Made by a program: the position numbers and the translations under genes. The notes beneath the pieces are model-generated. The model did not search any database. It had not been told where the DNA came from and was given only the letters and a program-made list of their open reading frames with translations. A stretch of DNA of 64,000 bases from Rhizobium deserti. Its GTDB lineage: Bacteria; Pseudomonadota; Alphaproteobacteria; Rhizobiales; Rhizobiaceae. Positions 45,550-56,753 of the stretch are shown piece by piece (the stretch's first letter is position 1; every line of letters starts with the position of its first letter). The DNA lies in the NCBI RefSeq assembly GCF_004358025.1, contig NZ_SMTL01000002.1, forward strand, positions 310,001 to 374,000. The letters run 5' to 3'.

Positions 45550-46949
45550 CGGAAGAATTGCCGGATCCTCTGGCCATTCCGTTCGATCTCGACACGCCAG
45601 AAGCCCGGATCGTCGTCCAGCATCGCCTCCATTGCTTTAGTCGAGGTAACAGGATCGCCGTTCAGGGACACCAGGATGTCCTTGGGCGCAAAGCCAAGCC
45701 GCGCGGCTGGTGAACCGCGGGTGACATCCGTGACGACGACGCCGGTCTTGTCCGTTGGCATCTGCAGCTCCGTTGCAAGCTTCGGCGACAAGTTGGCAAG
45801 CTTCAGGCCGGCGAAGGGATTACGGCCTTCGACCAGCCGCTCGTCGCGTGGGGTGCTTTCCGGCGCCGTATTGAGTGCTAGTACCACCTGACGCTGCCCG
45901 TCCGTCGTCTGGACAGTCAGCGTCGCCTGTTTGCCCAAGCCCGCCGTCGTCAACCGATAGCCCAGTGCATCCGGATGCTCGACCGGAATGCCATCGACGG
46001 CCGTGACAATTTCTCCAGTCTTCAGGCCAGCCTTGTCAGCCGGGCCGCCTTCTACGACGCGGGTGACAAGGGCACCGCGAGCCGATTTCAAGCCGATCGC
46101 CTCGGCAACATCCGACGTGACGGCATCGAAAGTTGCGCCGACGTAAGGCCGCTCAAAGCTCTTCTTGCCCTGCGCTGCCGTCGCCAGGAACACTTTCACC
46201 AGATTCGCCGGGATGGCAAAGCCGATGCCGTTCGAGCCGCCGCCGCGGGAGAAAATGGCCGTGTTGATCCCGATCAGCTCGCCATTCATGTTCATCAGGG
46301 CGCCCCCGGAATTACCGGGATTGATGGAAGCATCCGTCTGGATGAAAAAGCCAAAGTCGCCCGAGGTGATCTGGTTGCGGGCGAGTGCGGAGACAATGCC
46401 GCTTGTCACCGTCTGGCCGACGCCGAATGGATTGCCGATCGCCAGGACCAGGTCGCCGACCTCCACCGCGTCGGAATTGCCGATCGGCAGGACGGGGAAA
46501 TGCTCCTTGGCCTTGACCCGCAGAACGGCGAGATCCACGCTTTCGTCCCGCAGCACGACGTCGCAGGGAAATTCGCGACCGTCTGCGAGCGCAATCTTGA
46601 TGTCGTCTGCGCCCTCAACGACGTGGTTGTTGGTGACAACCAATCCATCGCCCGAAAGGATGACCCCGGAACCCAGGGAAGACTGCTTCTCCGAGCGGTT
46701 CGGCATGCGCTGGCCGAAGAACTGCTCGAAGAAGGGGTCGCCCGCAAAGAGATTGGGGCGTTGAATGACCCGTTCGGCGTAGACGTTGACCACGGCGCCG
46801 GATGTTTGCTTGACGAGCGGCGCAAAGGAAAGCTGCATTTCCTGACGGCTCTGCGGCACCGTCTTGGCGTCCTGCGCAATGGCTCCCAAAGGGCAAAGCA
46901 GCGCAAGCGCTAGAAATCCCATCGATACCCGTTTCAGCATGGTCAGCAT
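45546..46949 (-). CDS. degP: Periplasmic serine endoprotease, DegP/DegQ type
   Basis: 467 aa. Signal peptide (hydrophobic stretch to AIAQ), trypsin-like domain with catalytic H in TNNHVVEG, D in ESVDLAVLRV and S in NPGNSGGALMN, then two PDZ domains (about 270-360 and 375-465). Folding and degradation of envelope proteins. Start set at 46949: GAGGA is about 6 nt upstream, whereas the ATG at 46955 abuts it. Operon with rarA. Confidence 0.92.
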   Translation of the reverse strand: MLTMLKRVSMGFLALALLCPLGAIAQDAKTVPQSRQEMQLSFAPLVKQTSGAVVNVYAERVIQRPNLFAGDPFFEQFFGQRMPNRSEKQSSLGSGVILSGDGLVVTNNHVVEGADDIKIALADGREFPCDVVLRDESVDLAVLRVKAKEHFPVLPIGNSDAVEVGDLVLAIGNPFGVGQTVTSGIVSALARNQITSGDFGFFIQTDASINPGNSGGALMNMNGELIGINTAIFSRGGGSNGIGFAIPANLVKVFLATAAQGKKSFERPYVGATFDAVTSDVAEAIGLKSARGALVTRVVEGGPADKAGLKTGEIVTAVDGIPVEHPDALGYRLTTAGLGKQATLTVQTTDGQRQVVLALNTAPESTPRDERLVEGRNPFAGLKLANLSPKLATELQMPTDKTGVVVTDVTRGSPAARLGFAPKDILVSLNGDPVTSTKAMEAMLDDDPGFWRVEIERNGQRIRQFFR

Positions 46950-47136
46950 TATCATTCCTCATTCGATTCCGGATCGAGTTGTAGCGCGGCAAGGTGGAAA
47001 AGAAAGGTGGCTGAAAGGCGACAGCTACTGAATCTCGCGGGGTTTCGGCAGGTTGCACCTTGTCATCCGCTCCACCCGCCTCATCTTGCTGGCCGAGCCC
47101 AAGAGATTTCCAGGCGCTGAGCCATCGGAGAAGACC

Positions 47137-47499
47137 ATGCCACATCAACTACCTGTAAAGACACTGGCCGGCCTGCTGCTCGGCTTCGCCATCCAGATGT
47201 TTCCGCACGCTGCATCGGCCGCAAGTTTTGACTGCGAACGGGCGGATCTGGCTGCGGACGAGAAGGTAATTTGCGACACGCGCTCGCTGAACGATGCCGA
47301 CGTCAAAATGGCCACGACCTTCGACATTCTGACGAGCCTGCTGCCCATGGGCACTCGTGGCACGCTGCAGGAAGAGCAGAGCGCATGGCTGAAGAAGCGT
47401 CAGGCCTGCAACGGGGATGCCGAATGCATCCGCGCATCCTATGCCGAACGTTTGAAGCAGTTCGAGGAGTCCTACAAGGGTTTAAGCCGGCCGTTGTAG
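47137..47499 (+). CDS. LprI/DUF1311-family periplasmic protein
   Basis: 120 aa. Signal peptide (LAGLLLGFAIQMFPHAASAA) and a small Cys-paired domain (FDCERADLAADEKVICDTRS; QACNGDAECIRASYAERL) typical of DUF1311/LprI, a family that includes lysozyme inhibitors. Disulfides are expected in the periplasm. GGAGAAGA precedes the start at 47137. Confidence 0.8.
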   Translation: MPHQLPVKTLAGLLLGFAIQMFPHAASAASFDCERADLAADEKVICDTRSLNDADVKMATTFDILTSLLPMGTRGTLQEEQSAWLKKRQACNGDAECIRASYAERLKQFEESYKGLSRPL

Positions 47500-47529
47500 C
47501 GCCATCATGAATCAATGCTTTAGCACTTA

Positions 47530-47851
47530 CTAGATGATTTCCACCAGCGTGTCGCCGCGCTCCAGGGCGGAAAGCAGCTCAGGCAGAGCCTTCTCGAACC
47601 ACGCCAGCAGATCCGCTCGGGGAGAATTGGGGAGGCGTATCCAGACGACGGATGGCCCGCCTTCCACTAGGTTCTTGCGTTGGGCAAAATCTTCGTCTTT
47701 CGACGGCACCGGATAGGTAGGCAAAGTCCCATATCTGTCGATCGGTTGCCGATTGCATGTCGTAATGCGTCACATGATCAGCCTCATGGCCTTTGTTCAC
47801 GAGCCATCGTGCAAGTGCAGGCGGCAGTTGCACGTCGATCAGAAAACGCAT
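47530..47851 (-). pseudogene. DUF5615 PIN-like toxin, frameshifted
   Basis: The frame from 47851 reads MRFLIDVQLPPALARWLVNK, then DRQIWDFAYLSGAV, where it leaves the family pattern; the matching continuation, SKDEDFAQRKNLVEGGPSVV to the natural end LVEII, is in another frame ending at 47530. A small indel near 47705-47715 explains this. DUF5615 proteins are PIN-fold RNases paired with DUF433 antitoxins. The start overlaps the antitoxin stop. Confidence 0.75.
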
Positions 47852-48075
47852 CAGGCGACACGGAGCACGACATGATCACTCTGGCGAGCAGCAAATTCCA
47901 ACGCCACGGCGATATCGGCATCTTCAAGCAACGGATAATCCTCGAGAATTTCATCCCGCGTCGCCCCGGAAGCCAGCAACTCCAGAATATCCTTCACGCG
48001 GATGCGCAACCCGCGGATCGTAGGACGTCCGGCGCAGATCTGCGGATCAACGGTAATACGGTCGATGTGAGACAT
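47851..48075 (-). CDS. DUF433 antitoxin
   Basis: 74 aa, intact: RITVDPQICAGRPTIRGLRI and VKDILELLASGATRDEILED, PLLEDADIAVALEFAARQ are the DUF433 pattern. These small HTH-like proteins are antitoxins of PIN-type toxins. It overlaps the toxin start (TGATG). With the toxin broken it may persist only as a regulator or relic. Confidence 0.85.
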   Translation of the reverse strand: MSHIDRITVDPQICAGRPTIRGLRIRVKDILELLASGATRDEILEDYPLLEDADIAVALEFAARQSDHVVLRVA

Positions 48076-48175
48076 TCTGCTCCTCTAGGCGGCCATATGC
48101 GCGAGAATTTCACGATAGCACAAAGCTTCGCCAAGCAAACCTGCGAAGCTCTTGTCAATATAGGTGCGCCGGATA

Positions 48176-50011
48176 TTACTCCGGCAGAATCCGCACCGCA
48201 CCCTTGTCGGCAGATGAGGCAAAGGCGGCATAAGCCTTCAACGCCGTCGTGACATTGCGCTTGCGGGGTGCTGCCGGCTTCCAGCCGAGTGCATCCTGTT
48301 CATGACGGCGCGCCGAAAGTTCGGCGTCAGAGACGGCAAGATGGATGGTCCGGTTCGGGATGTCGATCTCGATGAGGTCGCCCTGACGCACCAGTCCGAT
48401 CGCCCCGCCCTGCGCGGCTTCCGGCGAAGCATGGCCAATCGAAAGTCCGGACGTGCCGCCCGAAAAGCGCCCGTCGGTAATCAGGGCGCAGGCTTTGCCC
48501 AAGCCCTTCGATTTCAGGTAGCTGGTCGGATAAAGCATTTCCTGCATGCCAGGACCGCCCTTGGGGCCCTCGTAGCGGATGACGACGACGTCGCCCTCCT
48601 TGACCTCATTGCCGAGAATACCCTTCACCGCCGCATCCTGGCTTTCAAAGACGACTGCCGGCCCGGTGAACTTGAGGATAGATTCGTCGACACCAGCGGT
48701 CTTCACGATGCAGCCGTCAAGCGCGATATTGCCGTAGAGTACGGCCAGACCACCGTCCTTGGAAAAGGGCTTTTCGACGGAGCGGATAACGCCGTTATCG
48801 CTGTCTGTGTCCAGTTCGTCCCAGCGCGAGGATTGCGAAAAGGCAACCTGGGTGGGCACGCCGCCGGGAGCGGCACGGAAGAATTCGCGCACGGTTTCGG
48901 AATTGGTCCGGGTGATATCCCAGCGGTCGATGGCATCGCCCAGCGTCGCTTCATGGACCGTATAGCAGTCGCGATTGATCAGTCCGCCGCGTTCTAGCTC
49001 GCCGAGAATGCGCATGATGCCCCCGGCCCGGTGGACATCTTCCATATGCACGTCCTGCTTGGCAGGCGCGACCTTGGACAGGCATGGCACCTTGCGGGAC
49101 AACTTGTCGATATCCTCCATGCCGAAATCGATGCCGCCTTCATAGGCGGCCGCCAGGATATGGAGGACCGTATTGGTCGAGCCGCCCATGGCGATGTCCA
49201 GCGACATGGCATTTTCGAACGCCTGCTTGGTGGCAATGTTGCGCGGCAGGACGGCCGCGTCTTCCTGCTCGTAATAGCGGCGCGCCAGATCGACGATCAG
49301 GTGGCCGGCTTCGACGAACAGGCGGCGGCGATCCGAATGGGTCGCCAGGGTCGAGCCATTGCCCGGCAGCGACAGGCCAAGCGCCTCCGTCAAACAGTTC
49401 ATGGAATTGGCCGTAAACATGCCGGAGCATGAGCCGCAGGTTGGGCAGGCGGAGCGTTCGATGACGGCGACATCCTCGTCGGAAATCTTGTCGTCGGCAG
49501 CAGCGACCATGGCGTCTACGAGGTCGAGTGCGACGGTCTTGCCGTGCATGACGACCTTACCGGCTTCCATCGGCCCGCCCGAGACGAAGACCGCCGGGAT
49601 GTTGAGGCGCATGGCGGCATTCAGCATGCCGGGCGTGATCTTGTCGCAATTGGAAATACAGACCATGGCGTCGGCGCAGTGGGCATTGACCATGTATTCG
49701 ACCGAGTCGGCGATGATTTCCCGCGAAGGCAGCGAATACAGCATGCCATCATGGCCCATGGCGATGCCGTCATCGACCGCGATCGTGTTGAATTCCTTCG
49801 CGACGCCGCCAGCCGCTTCGATTTCGCGCGCAACCAGCTGGCCCAGGTCCTTCAGATGCACGTGACCAGGCACGAATTGCGTGAAGGAATTGACGACAGC
49901 GATGATCGGCTTGCCGAAATCGCTGTCCTTCATGCCGGTGGCGCGCCAGAGGCCGCGCGCGCCGGCCATGTTGCGACCATGGGTGGTGGTTCTGGAGCGG
50001 TAAGCAGGCAT
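48176..50011 (-). CDS. ilvD: Dihydroxy-acid dehydratase
   Basis: 611 aa, the usual length for this Fe-S enzyme of valine and isoleucine synthesis. Cluster cysteines lie in [12 protein letters not shown] and [18 protein letters not shown]. Start at 50011 ([20 protein letters not shown]) is preceded by GAGGA; the frame extends 13 codons upstream without conservation. Monocistronic. Confidence 0.96.
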   Translation of the reverse strand: MPAYRSRTTTHGRNMAGARGLWRATGMKDSDFGKPIIAVVNSFTQFVPGHVHLKDLGQLVAREIEAAGGVAKEFNTIAVDDGIAMGHDGMLYSLPSREIIADSVEYMVNAHCADAMVCISNCDKITPGMLNAAMRLNIPAVFVSGGPMEAGKVVMHGKTVALDLVDAMVAAADDKISDEDVAVIERSACPTCGSCSGMFTANSMNCLTEALGLSLPGNGSTLATHSDRRRLFVEAGHLIVDLARRYYEQEDAAVLPRNIATKQAFENAMSLDIAMGGSTNTVLHILAAAYEGGIDFGMEDIDKLSRKVPCLSKVAPAKQDVHMEDVHRAGGIMRILGELERGGLINRDCYTVHEATLGDAIDRWDITRTNSETVREFFRAAPGGVPTQVAFSQSSRWDELDTDSDNGVIRSVEKPFSKDGGLAVLYGNIALDGCIVKTAGVDESILKFTGPAVVFESQDAAVKGILGNEVKEGDVVVIRYEGPKGGPGMQEMLYPTSYLKSKGLGKACALITDGRFSGGTSGLSIGHASPEAAQGGAIGLVRQGDLIEIDIPNRTIHLAVSDAELSARRHEQDALGWKPAAPRKRNVTTALKAYAAFASSADKGAVRILPE

Positions 50012-50195
50012 GGTGTGTCCTCGATTAGTTCGGGCTTGCGAGCTCGCCATGGGAGCTTCTATGCGAAAAGCCGCTATTTTGCGGCTTTTCTACTCCAGTT
50101 GGCTCAAGGTGTCACTATCATGACGGGCCAAACCGGTACGGTTGGCGTGGTTGCGCGCCGCAAGCCGTTTGAGGCTGCTGGCTTTTGGCAATAAG

Positions 50196-50615
50196 CTAGC
50201 GTTTCTGCAGGTCATCGGCCTCAAGCTCGAAATGGTCGAGGATCAATTGCATGTTGCGGCGGTGGGACTTGAAGAATAGATCGAAGACGTCGCCCACGAG
50301 CGGCACGCTGCCGACGACCGAGTCGGCGGCGATATTGCCCAGCATCTGCATCAGCTTGCCCGCCGGCATGCCCAGCCGGCGTGCTTCGTTGACGATGTAT
50401 AGGCCGACGAGGGCTCCGCTGGCATCGCCGACCACAGGAACGAGGCCGAGAACCGAATCGGCACCGAAACGAATTCGCGTGCCGGGAATGTGGAGCGCCG
50501 TGTCCATCAAACGGGTGATGCCGCGCAGCCGGCGCAAACGCCTCAGCCTTTCCGTCTGCTCCGCGGTGTCGGCCACACGCTCGCTCGTTCCGGAAGTCCA
50601 AGTTCTCGTCGCCAT
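50196..50615 (-). CDS. DUF4112 membrane protein
   Basis: 139 aa. A helical region then GADSVLGLVPVVGDASGALV and DSVVGSVPLVGDVFDLFFKS, repeated Gly-Leu-x-Pro-x-x-Gly-Asp turns diagnostic of DUF4112. Two hydrophobic segments. Function unknown. Start at 50615 after GAGGAGATATTG. Confidence 0.82.
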   Translation of the reverse strand: MATRTWTSGTSERVADTAEQTERLRRLRRLRGITRLMDTALHIPGTRIRFGADSVLGLVPVVGDASGALVGLYIVNEARRLGMPAGKLMQMLGNIAADSVVGSVPLVGDVFDLFFKSHRRNMQLILDHFELEADDLQKR

Positions 50616-50822
50616 CAATATCTCCTCTTGCACGGCGCATACCCTGCCCGGTCGAAATGAAAAGCCAGGCAGAGAGTTCCGCAAATCCTGATACTTTGCA
50701 GATAGAGCTCGAGGTTTTTCACGCAAACGTGGTTCGGCGGATGCTATGCACTGCTGTGAAACCGATTGCTTCCGGACTACGTATAAGGGCTGAGACGGCC
50801 CACTGCCGAGAGGAGATTTTTG

Positions 50823-51767
<945 letters not shown>

Positions 51768-51769
51768 CG

Positions 51770-52420
51770 ATGATGGCACTGCCCGCCCTGCCCCGCCGCT
51801 ACCATGCCGCCAGCATCTGGTCGCTCTATCTCCTCGGGCTCTGTCCAGCCGCCTGGTATTTTTATCAGGCGGCGACCGGCGGGCTGGGCTTTAATCCCGT
51901 CAAGGAATTCGAGCACGTCATCGGCATCTGGGCGCTGCGGTTGATCATCGCGACGCTGGCGGTCACGCCGCTGCGCGATCTGGCGGGCATCAACTGGATG
52001 CGGTACCGGCGAGCGCTTGGCCTCCTCGCCTTCTACTACGTCCTCATCCACTTTACGGTGTATCTGCTGCTCGACCTGCAGCTCAACTTTGCCGCGGTCG
52101 GTGGCGACATCATCCGCCGTCCCTATATCACCATCGGTTTTGCCTGCCTGCTGCTGTTGATCCCGCTCGCCTTGACCTCCAACAACTGGTCGATCCGGCG
52201 GCTATCTAGCGGGTGGAGCAAGCTGCATAAGCTGATCTACCTGATCGCCGCCGGCGGGGCGCTGCATTATGTGCTGGCGGTAAAATCCGTCACCTTCGTG
52301 CCGTTCATCCATGTGGCTCTGATCTGCCTGCTGCTGGCCTACCGGCCACTGCGCAAGCCCCTGATGAAGTGGAAGCGCGGCAGCAAGCCGACAGGCCGAC
52401 AAGCATCCTCTAACGCCTGA
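51770..52420 (+). CDS. msrQ: Heme-binding membrane subunit of methionine sulfoxide reductase
   Basis: 216 aa with about six membrane helices and conserved histidines (LIHFTVYLLLDL, HKLIYLIAAGGALHYVL), matching MsrQ, a b-type heme (and flavin) protein of the ferric-reductase-like family that carries electrons from the respiratory chain to MsrP. ATG at 51770 or 51773; a TTG at 51764 overlapping the msrP stop is also possible. Confidence 0.92.
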   Translation: MMALPALPRRYHAASIWSLYLLGLCPAAWYFYQAATGGLGFNPVKEFEHVIGIWALRLIIATLAVTPLRDLAGINWMRYRRALGLLAFYYVLIHFTVYLLLDLQLNFAAVGGDIIRRPYITIGFACLLLLIPLALTSNNWSIRRLSSGWSKLHKLIYLIAAGGALHYVLAVKSVTFVPFIHVALICLLLAYRPLRKPLMKWKRGSKPTGRQASSNA

Positions 52421-52427
52421 AATGGGA

Positions 52428-52841
52428 TTAGAGGGGCCGGCGGCATCGGGCATCGATCTGCCATGCCGCAGCGATCCCGGCGAGATAGGCGATAATGTTG
52501 AAGACGGAAAAGACCCGGCCCAGCAGCAGCGTGCCGGGGGTGGTCATCCGAAAATCGTCGAGCCATGGGGTGTGGTAGAGCCGCAAAAGTTCCACGGCAA
52601 TCGCAGCAACTGCGGCCAAACTTGCTATAATGCTCTTGCGGCGATCAACGAGCAGTGTGGCAAGCAGCAGGTAGACCATCGTTCCCCAAAGCACCGAGCC
52701 ACCGTATTTCACCACCATGAAGGGCAGACCAAACGCGTAACCGTAGGCGCGTAGTGCAAGTCCGACAGCAATTACCAAAGTAGCAGCGACAAAAAGCCGG
52801 ATTCGCAGCTGACAAGTTCGGGATAAGCAAGGCGGTGCCAT
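52428..52841 (-). CDS. DUF2809 membrane protein
   Basis: 137 aa with about four transmembrane helices; ELLRLYHTPWLDDFRMTTPG and LLLGRVFSVFNIIAYLAG are the DUF2809 pattern. Function unknown. Start at 52841 or 52877; neither has a strong ribosome site. Convergent with msrQ, 7 nt apart. Confidence 0.75.
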   Translation of the reverse strand: MAPPCLSRTCQLRIRLFVAATLVIAVGLALRAYGYAFGLPFMVVKYGGSVLWGTMVYLLLATLLVDRRKSIIASLAAVAAIAVELLRLYHTPWLDDFRMTTPGTLLLGRVFSVFNIIAYLAGIAAAWQIDARCRRPL

Positions 52842-52909
52842 CGGCTCGTCTTTCGTGTCGTTGTATGGCTGATGCAATTCAAGCCGCTGAATATACGGGT
52901 GAATGAGAC

Positions 52910-53782
52910 ATGACCACCGACACGACTTGGACGGGACTAAATCTCTCCGTGCTGGACCGTTATCTCTGCCACACCTATCCCTGGCGCGAACTCAAGGGCG
53001 CCCGACGCTTCATCGTTGAGTTTCTTTATTTCGGCATCAAGGAAGCCAGGGCCTGCCTGTTTGCCGGCCTGTTCTTCGTGTCCATCTTTCTGGTCCCCCG
53101 GGACGGCGTCCTTGGCCTTCCCCGCTACGACGTCCTGCTGGTGATTGCCGTCTCGATCCAGGTCTTCATGATCTGGAGCAGGCTAGAGACCCTGGACGAA
53201 GCCAAAGCGATTCTCCTCTTCCATCTCGTCGGGTTCGCGCTGGAAGTGTTCAAGACATCCGGCAGCATCCAATCCTGGTCATACCCGGATTTCGCCTACA
53301 GCAAAGTGCTGGGCGTGCCGTTGTTTTCGGGCTTCATGTATGCCGCTGTCGGCAGCTATATCATCCAGGCCTGGCGGCTCCTCGACGTCAGGATCAGGCA
53401 CCACCCGAGCTATTGGATGGCCACGCTGATTGGCCTCGCCATCTATGCCAACTTCTTCACCCACCACTATATCGGCGACTACCGCTGGTACATAGCTGCC
53501 TGCGCCATCGGCCTTTATGCCCGGGCCACCGTCATCTACCGGCCATACGACCGCGACCGCCGCATGCCGCTGCTGGTCGCCTTCGTGCTGATCGGCTTCT
53601 TTGTCTGGCTGGCGGAGAACATTTCCACCTTCTTCGGGATCTGGCGCTATCCCAATCAGCTCGGCGCTTGGTCGGCCGTGCATATCGGAAAGTGGAGTTC
53701 CTGGTCCCTGCTCGTCATCATGACCTTCACGATCGTCGCCCATCTGAAGCACATCAAGAGCCGCATCTACGTGCCCGACTAA
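52910..53782 (+). CDS. DUF817 membrane protein
   Basis: 290 aa with about eight transmembrane segments. HTYPWRELKGARRFIVEFLY, KTSGSIQSWSYPDFAYSKV and WAPNQ-like TFFGIWRYPNQLGAWSAVHI follow DUF817 (YoaT type). The function is unknown. Confidence 0.83.
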   Translation: MTTDTTWTGLNLSVLDRYLCHTYPWRELKGARRFIVEFLYFGIKEARACLFAGLFFVSIFLVPRDGVLGLPRYDVLLVIAVSIQVFMIWSRLETLDEAKAILLFHLVGFALEVFKTSGSIQSWSYPDFAYSKVLGVPLFSGFMYAAVGSYIIQAWRLLDVRIRHHPSYWMATLIGLAIYANFFTHHYIGDYRWYIAACAIGLYARATVIYRPYDRDRRMPLLVAFVLIGFFVWLAENISTFFGIWRYPNQLGAWSAVHIGKWSSWSLLVIMTFTIVAHLKHIKSRIYVPD

Positions 53783-53833
53783 GTCCGACTGCGTCCAGGT
53801 CACGGCTTTTCAATCCCGGCAGCCGGAAAACGC

Positions 53834-53866
53834 AAAAAGCCGGACGATCGCCCGTCCGGCTTTTTT
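53834..53866. terminator. Bidirectional terminator between DUF817 gene and rplQ
   Basis: AAAAAGCCGGACG and CGTCCGGCTTTTTT around ATCGCC form a strong stem with T runs in both directions, between two convergent genes. Confidence 0.92.
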
Positions 53867-53887
53867 CTGATCCGCGAAGCGGAATGA

Positions 53888-54313
53888 TCAGGCGGCTTCG
53901 GCAGCTTCTGCTTCAGCGGCAACGCGAGCCTTGTCGGCGGCACCCTTGGCATCGACGTCGCGCTCGACGAATTCGATAACAGCCATGGCAGCATTATCGC
54001 CCTGGCGGAAGCCAGCCTTCATGATGCGCAGGTAGCCGCCGTTGCGGGTTGCGTAACGCGAAGCGATCGTGTCGAACAGCTTGCGCACAGCATCCTGATC
54101 CTGGATCTGCGAGATCGCCTGACGACGAGCGTGCAGGTCGCCGCGCTTGCCGAGGGTGACGAGCTTTTCAACGATCGGACGGATTTCCTTTGCCTTCGGC
54201 AAAGTGGTGACGATCTGCTCGTGAGTGATGAGCGAAGCTGCCATGTTGGCGAACATCGCCTTACGGTGGCTTGCAGTGCGGTTGAGCTTGCGGCCGGCTA
54301 CTCCGTGGCGCAT
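53888..54313 (-). CDS. rplQ: 50S ribosomal protein L17
   Basis: 141 aa, cytosolic, at the peptide exit tunnel rim. [20 protein letters not shown] is the universal L17 start. The C-terminus has an Ala/Glu-rich tail ([16 protein letters not shown]), common in alphaproteobacteria. Last gene of the alpha operon; terminator follows. Confidence 0.98.
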   Translation of the reverse strand: MRHGVAGRKLNRTASHRKAMFANMAASLITHEQIVTTLPKAKEIRPIVEKLVTLGKRGDLHARRQAISQIQDQDAVRKLFDTIASRYATRNGGYLRIMKAGFRQGDNAAMAVIEFVERDVDAKGAADKARVAAEAEAAEAA

Positions 54314-54416
54314 GGCTATTCTCCTTTAATGCAGGTTCCCACTTTCTTAAGGACCTGCCGTTTCCTGGCACATACGGGCACCTCTTCGCTGGAAAAGGGC
54401 CCGCTGTTTGACGGGG

Positions 54417-54439
54417 AAAGGCAGTCGAAACCTGCCTTT
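54417..54439. other. Hairpin between rpoA and rplQ
   Basis: AAAGGCAG and CTGCCTTT are perfect arms around TCGAAAC, 8 nt past the rpoA stop. It may act as a weak terminator or mRNA stability element. Confidence 0.6.
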
Positions 54440-54446
54440 GCTGATC

Positions 54447-55460
54447 TTAATACTGGTCTTCGTAACGCTTTGCGAGATCTTCGATGTTCTCCGGCGGCCA
54501 AGCTGGAACTTCCATGCCAAGATGGAGACCCATGGAGGCCAGAACTTCCTTGATCTCGTTCAACGACTTGCGACCAAAGTTCGGAGTACGGAGCATTTCC
54601 GCCTCGGTCTTCTGGATGAGGTCGCCAATGTAAACGATGTTGTCGTTCTTCAGGCAGTTGGCCGACCGGACAGACAGTTCCAGTTCGTCCACCTTCTTGA
54701 GGAGCGCCGGGTTGAAGGCCAGCTCGGTGACGGCTTCTTCCTCGACATCCTTCTGCGGCTCGTCGAAGTTAACGAATACGCCGAGCTGGTCCTGCAGGAT
54801 GCGGGCTGCGAATGCAACTGCATCTTCACCGGTGACCGAGCCATCGGTCTCGATCGACATGATCAGCTTGTCATAGTCGAGAACCTGTCCTTCGCGGGTG
54901 TTTTCCACCTTGTAGGACACTTTCTTAACCGGCGAATAGAGGCTGTCGACCGGGATCAAGCCGATCGGAGCATCTTCTGCACGGTTACGCTCGGCCGGGA
55001 CATAGCCCTTGCCGTTGTTGACCGTGAACTCCATGCGGATTTCGGCGCCCTCGTCGAGGGTGCAGATGACATGGTCCGGGTTGAGGATTTCGATATCGCC
55101 GACCGTCTGGATGTCGCCGGCAGTCACCGAACCCGGGCCCTGCTTGCGCACGACCATGCGCTTGCTGTCATCGCCATCCATCTTGATTGCGATTTCCTTG
55201 ATGTTCAGCACGATATCCGTCACATCCTCGCGAACGCCGGGAATAGACGAGAATTCATGCAGAACGCCATCGATCTGCACTGCGGTCACAGCCGCGCCGC
55301 GCAGAGACGACAGAAGCACGCGACGCAGCGCATTGCCGAGCGTCAGGCCGAAGCCGCGCTCAAGAGGTTCGGCAACAAGCGTTACCTTGGTACGGCCGGA
55401 AGAGGTGAATTCCACCTTGTTCGGCTTGATCAGTTCCTGCCAGTTCTTCTGGATCATCAC
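54447..55460 (-). CDS. rpoA: RNA polymerase alpha subunit
   Basis: 337 aa, full length. The N-terminal dimer domain (about 1-235, [20 protein letters not shown]) and the C-terminal DNA/activator-binding domain (about 250-325, [39 protein letters not shown]) are complete. Position after rpsK is standard. Confidence 0.98.
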   Translation of the reverse strand: MMIQKNWQELIKPNKVEFTSSGRTKVTLVAEPLERGFGLTLGNALRRVLLSSLRGAAVTAVQIDGVLHEFSSIPGVREDVTDIVLNIKEIAIKMDGDDSKRMVVRKQGPGSVTAGDIQTVGDIEILNPDHVICTLDEGAEIRMEFTVNNGKGYVPAERNRAEDAPIGLIPVDSLYSPVKKVSYKVENTREGQVLDYDKLIMSIETDGSVTGEDAVAFAARILQDQLGVFVNFDEPQKDVEEEAVTELAFNPALLKKVDELELSVRSANCLKNDNIVYIGDLIQKTEAEMLRTPNFGRKSLNEIKEVLASMGLHLGMEVPAWPPENIEDLAKRYEDQY

Positions 55461-55552
55461 TTAAACCTTCCGTTCGTTGCCACCATTCAATCGTAGCAAC
55501 CGAGCATGAGGAACACCGAGAGGAGCATGTGCTCGTCGGGCGATACAGGTAA

Positions 55553-55583
55553 AGCCGCTTAACCTGCGAGAGGCAAAGCGGCT
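55553..55583. other. Hairpin between rpsK and rpoA
   Basis: AGCCGCTT and AAGCGGCT are perfect arms around 15 nt in the unusually long 172-nt rpsK-rpoA gap. Confidence 0.5.
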
Positions 55584-55632
55584 GTTCCCGAGTTCGAAGC
55601 GGGCCACCAAGGGCGACCCTCAAATACGACGA

Positions 55633-56022
55633 TCAGACGCGGCGCTTCTTGCGCGGACGGCAGCCGTTGTGCGGGATCGGCGTCACATCGCGAATCGACG
55701 TGATCATGAACCCGGCAGCCTGCAGAGCGCGCAAAGCCGATTCACGGCCCGAACCCGGACCACAGACTTCGACTTCCAGCGACTTCATGCCATGCTCCTG
55801 AGCCTTCTTGGCGCAGTCTTCGGCAGCGATCTGAGCAGCGAACGGGGTCGACTTACGCGAACCCTTGAAGCCCTTTGCACCAGCAGACGACCAGGCAATA
55901 GCATTGCCCTGTGCGTCGGTGATGGTGATCATCGTGTTGTTGAATGTAGAATTGACGTGGGCGACGCCCGACGTGATATTCTTACGCTCGCGTCTACGGA
56001 CGCGGGTGGCTTCCTTGGCCAT
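55633..56022 (-). CDS. rpsK: 30S ribosomal protein S11
   Basis: 129 aa. [20 protein letters not shown] and the basic end [10 protein letters not shown] are characteristic. It sits on the 30S platform and contacts mRNA near the Shine-Dalgarno helix. Follows rpsM. Confidence 0.98.
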   Translation of the reverse strand: MAKEATRVRRRERKNITSGVAHVNSTFNNTMITITDAQGNAIAWSSAGAKGFKGSRKSTPFAAQIAAEDCAKKAQEHGMKSLEVEVCGPGSGRESALRALQAAGFMITSIRDVTPIPHNGCRPRKKRRV

Positions 56023-56095
56023 AACTTCCCTTTCGTTGATCTCTGCACCGCCGTAATTCCAGCGGCTCCACCTTCAAGCTGCAGCAAACATGATT

Positions 56096-56125
56096 GAGTG
56101 AGCAGGACATGGTCGCTGCTCACTC
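56096..56125. other. Long hairpin between rpsM and rpsK
   Basis: GAGTGAGCAG and CTGCTCACTC form a perfect 10-bp stem around a 10-nt loop; outer sequences TTCAAGCTGCAG and CTGCAGGCTTGAA extend it with a bulge. Confidence 0.6.
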
Positions 56126-56144
56126 GAAACTGCAGGCTTGAAAA

Positions 56145-56513
56145 TTACTTCTTCTTACCGGCGATTGCCTTGGCCGGGCCCTTGCGGGTGCGGGCATTGG
56201 TATGCGTACGCTGACCGCGGACCGGAAGACCACGACGATGACGCAGACCACGGTAGCAACCGAGATCCATGAGGCGCTTGATGTTCATCGATGTTTCACG
56301 ACGAAGATCACCTTCGACCTGATAATCGCGGTCGATGGTTTCGCGGATTTGCAGGACTTCAGAGTCCGTCAGCTGATGAACGCGCTTCTCGGCCGGAATT
56401 CCGACCTTTTCCACGATTTCCGATGCGAATTTCGGGCCGATCCCGTGAATGTAGGTCAGCGCGATCACAACGCGCTTCGCAGTCGGGATGTTGACGCCAG
56501 CGATACGTGCCAC
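56145..56513 (-). CDS. rpsM: 30S ribosomal protein S13, GTG start
   Basis: 122 aa. [20 protein letters not shown] opens the protein and [17 protein letters not shown] closes it, both S13 signatures. The GTG at 56513 is chosen because GGAGAATAGGC lies just upstream and homology begins at the next residue; the upstream in-frame ATG adds 50 unrelated residues. Confidence 0.97.
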   Translation of the reverse strand: MARIAGVNIPTAKRVVIALTYIHGIGPKFASEIVEKVGIPAEKRVHQLTDSEVLQIRETIDRDYQVEGDLRRETSMNIKRLMDLGCYRGLRHRRGLPVRGQRTHTNARTRKGPAKAIAGKKK

Positions 56514-56753
56514 GCCTATTCTCCTTGGTTCCAGTTGCCATCCGGCAAGTGGTACTTCTTCCATGAGAGCAGCCAGATTGCGGCTGCCAGTTCGAACGTC
56601 ATACGGGACAGGTGAAAACGACCGGCCCCGGATGTCCTTGCGGGATATCCGCGCCAATCGCATAATGCTGTCGCGAGTTGGCGCGGTGTTTAACGGAATC
56701 AGCGCTCGAATGCAACCGTTCCGCCCAAGATTCTTTAACAGTCCAGTGACGAC

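Noticed and set aside
56514..56663. 50-residue N-terminal extension on S13
   Set aside because: S13 homology begins exactly at the GTG at 56513, which has a proper ribosome site.
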